A stretch of 64,000 bases of DNA. It comes from Lithodes maja (taxonomy: Eukaryota > Arthropoda > Malacostraca > Decapoda > Lithodidae). A model generated the notes under the pieces. That model was not told where the DNA came from, did no database searches, and was given only the letters and a program-made list of their open reading frames with translations. Positions 62,591-64,000 of the stretch are shown here, in pieces. The position numbers and the translations under genes are program-made. The first letter of the stretch is position 1. Each line of letters opens with the position of its first letter. The stretch covers positions 62,001 through 126,000 of the forward strand of contig JBAKBP010001392.1 of the NCBI GenBank assembly GCA_037953745.1. Direction: 5' to 3'.

Positions 62591-64000
62591 CCTTCCTACC
62601 CAGGCTGCCTTAGGTAAGGACAGCGCGGCTGAAGGGCCGCAACCCGGTATGCCTTATGTAAGGCATTTGCTTGAAAGCGTGCTTTAAATTTTGCGCGGGC
62701 AAATTTTACTTTGCGGGGGCGATCGTAGCGCCACCAAGCCTCAACTACCACGCTTATCAGTTCCTACGTTGCCGCCATTGAGAGCTACAGCAAAAAAATG
62801 AATTCCGACGCGTCCGATACTGTGCAATCTCCCGCGCGTCCCAGTGCTACCCCGCTTGCAACATCTACGCCTCTGCCAACCGAGAAGAAAAGGAAAGTAA
62901 GGAAAGTGAAACGTTTGCTAAGTGACAGTGCAATACACCGTGAACTTTTCAACCAGGATTTGAGCAGTGGTGAAAGCTCTGTGGACAAAAACCTCTATAT
63001 TCAGAGTAGAAGTGGGAGCGAAATTGACGATTTTGTGGGATTTAGTGCTGATGACAATGTTGATTTATTTGATGGGGGTGATAGTAGTGATGATCCTGAT
63101 GTGGAAGTGGTGGAGGAAGGTGCTATTGAAGTACCAAGTGTGCTAGAGCCAACCCCTTCGCCTAGTTTCGTAGGTCAGGGTAGGCCAGGTAGGCCTAGCC
63201 CTAGCCCTACGCCAGGACCTTCCCCTTTGCCTGCCCGTACGCCCTTGAAAGTGGGTAAATACTTTTATAAACAGTCTTTAGTGAAAAGTGCAGCCAAGAA
63301 AGCACGCAGGGAGGCAGAAAAAGTGAGGGAAGGCGTAGATAGTGAGAGTGACGCCGACCCAGGCCTAGCAACAACCCGCATTCCTTTGTCACGACGCCTT
63401 GACCCGGGACGCCGGGAGGGCCACCCACAGCCCTCAGCTTCATCTGTCCCTCAAGATGACCAAAGGGCCTCTACAAGTGCGCCATTGGCCTCCCGCAGTG
63501 TGTCACCACAGGCCCCGCATCGTAGGTCATTATTTCCTGCTGAAAAGTCCCCGGCTAGCCGCAAAAGGAGCCCAACTCCCGAGGCCGAGGCTCCCATTGC
63601 TCAACCTCCCGCAGCCCCATGCCGCCGACGCCCGGTCTATTCTTCACCAGAATTGACTCCTGAAGAGGCTGCTGACGACCCCGACATTGCCCCAGATGAC
63701 CTGACGTCGCCTGAGGAAGAGGAAAACGAGGAGGAAGAGTAAGAGGAAGAGGGAGTCCCGACAAGAAGAGTCAAAGGACCTCGAGGTCGTGGACGTGGTC
63801 AGCCTGCCGACGCCGCTGCCCCTGGGCCTGGGCCTGGGCCTGGGCGTGGGCGTGCAGGGCATCCGCGTGGCCAAGGGCGTGTGCCAGGGCATCCAGGGCG
63901 TGTGCCTGCTGCAGCTCCACGTCCTCGACCTGCTGAAATGTTTGTGTGGTCAGATGGGTCGGATTTTGTGCCAGATTTTGCCTTTGACGAGGTACAACAG
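62591..64000 (+). mobile_element. Second piggyBac-like transposon, runs off the window
   Basis: TTAA at 62587-62590 precedes CCTTCCTACCCAGGCTGCC, comparable to other piggyBac ends here. ATGCCTTATGTAAGGCAT forms a palindrome just inside (about 62648). The right end is outside the window. Confidence 0.75.
62798..64000 (+). pseudogene. piggyBac transposase N-terminal part, one stop, partial
   Basis: The frame starts at the ATG (MNSDASDTVQSP) and runs 314 codons through acidic, Pro-rich and basic disordered sequence to a TAA at 63740. The same frame then continues without interruption to the window end through a Gly/Pro/Arg-rich stretch into WSDGSDFVPDFAFDEVQQ, which matches the start of the folded transposase region (FQWQDIVDGDGYNPDVPAFD in the first element). 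It is either a one-codon-broken transposase or two adjacent frames. The catalytic part lies beyond the window. Confidence 0.7.

Overview
The window is eukaryotic, AT-rich between genes and almost entirely made of transposable elements. CR1-like, RTE-like and I/jockey-like LINEs, tRNA-headed SINEs, DIRS tyrosine-recombinase retrotransposons, piggyBac and pogo DNA transposons, TTAGG-type satellite tracts and frequent AGGCCTA-rich spacer DNA together suggest an arthropod, most plausibly a decapod crustacean. No bacterial, organellar or ordinary multi-exon host gene is recognisable. The only non-transposon-like coding candidate is an intronless four-helix membrane protein at 7804-8604. One 200-base assembly gap lies at 3762-3961.

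Layout. 1-4280: a foldback repeat, a 5'-truncated CR1-like LINE (minus strand) with one internal stop, a long TA tract, a gap and a tandem duplication. 5035-10253: a large inverted-repeat structure with arms of about 0.6 kb, each broken by a younger retroelement (RTE tail on the left, tandem SINE on the right), enclosing the membrane-protein gene. 10254-16596: a Ty3/gypsy-class LTR element (minus) with a SCAN-like gag and integrase placed before RNase H, the Gmr1-type order; its right LTR is cut by an I/jockey-like LINE (16597-18590). 18591-23946: LINE fragments, tandem duplications and MITEs.

23944-42205 holds two head-to-tail copies of one DIRS family (DIRS-A). Copy 2 (32334-41319) keeps intact gag and tyrosine recombinase frames and one RT frameshift. 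Copy 1 (23944-32251) is heavily mutated, and the mutations fall on adenines of the coding strand: in two hand-aligned blocks most differences are A to C, G or T, while the untranslated ends are spared. A pogo/Tigger remnant sits exactly in the junction between the copies. 42206-47135 is a second DIRS family (minus), whose recombinase gene was split by an RTE LINE with an 11-bp target duplication. Two inverted MITE-like arms (23383-23946 and 47136-50283) bracket this 23-kb DIRS cluster.

50284-64000: SINEs, a full-length piggyBac element with TTAA ends and an internal 177-bp minisatellite (52000-56632), a piggyBac MITE, LINE fragments and the 5' part of a second piggyBac element running off the end.

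The strongest unusual signal is the adenine-directed, any-base hypermutation of DIRS-A copy 1. All counts were made by eye and need recomputation. Family assignments rest on recognised motifs, not on database searches.
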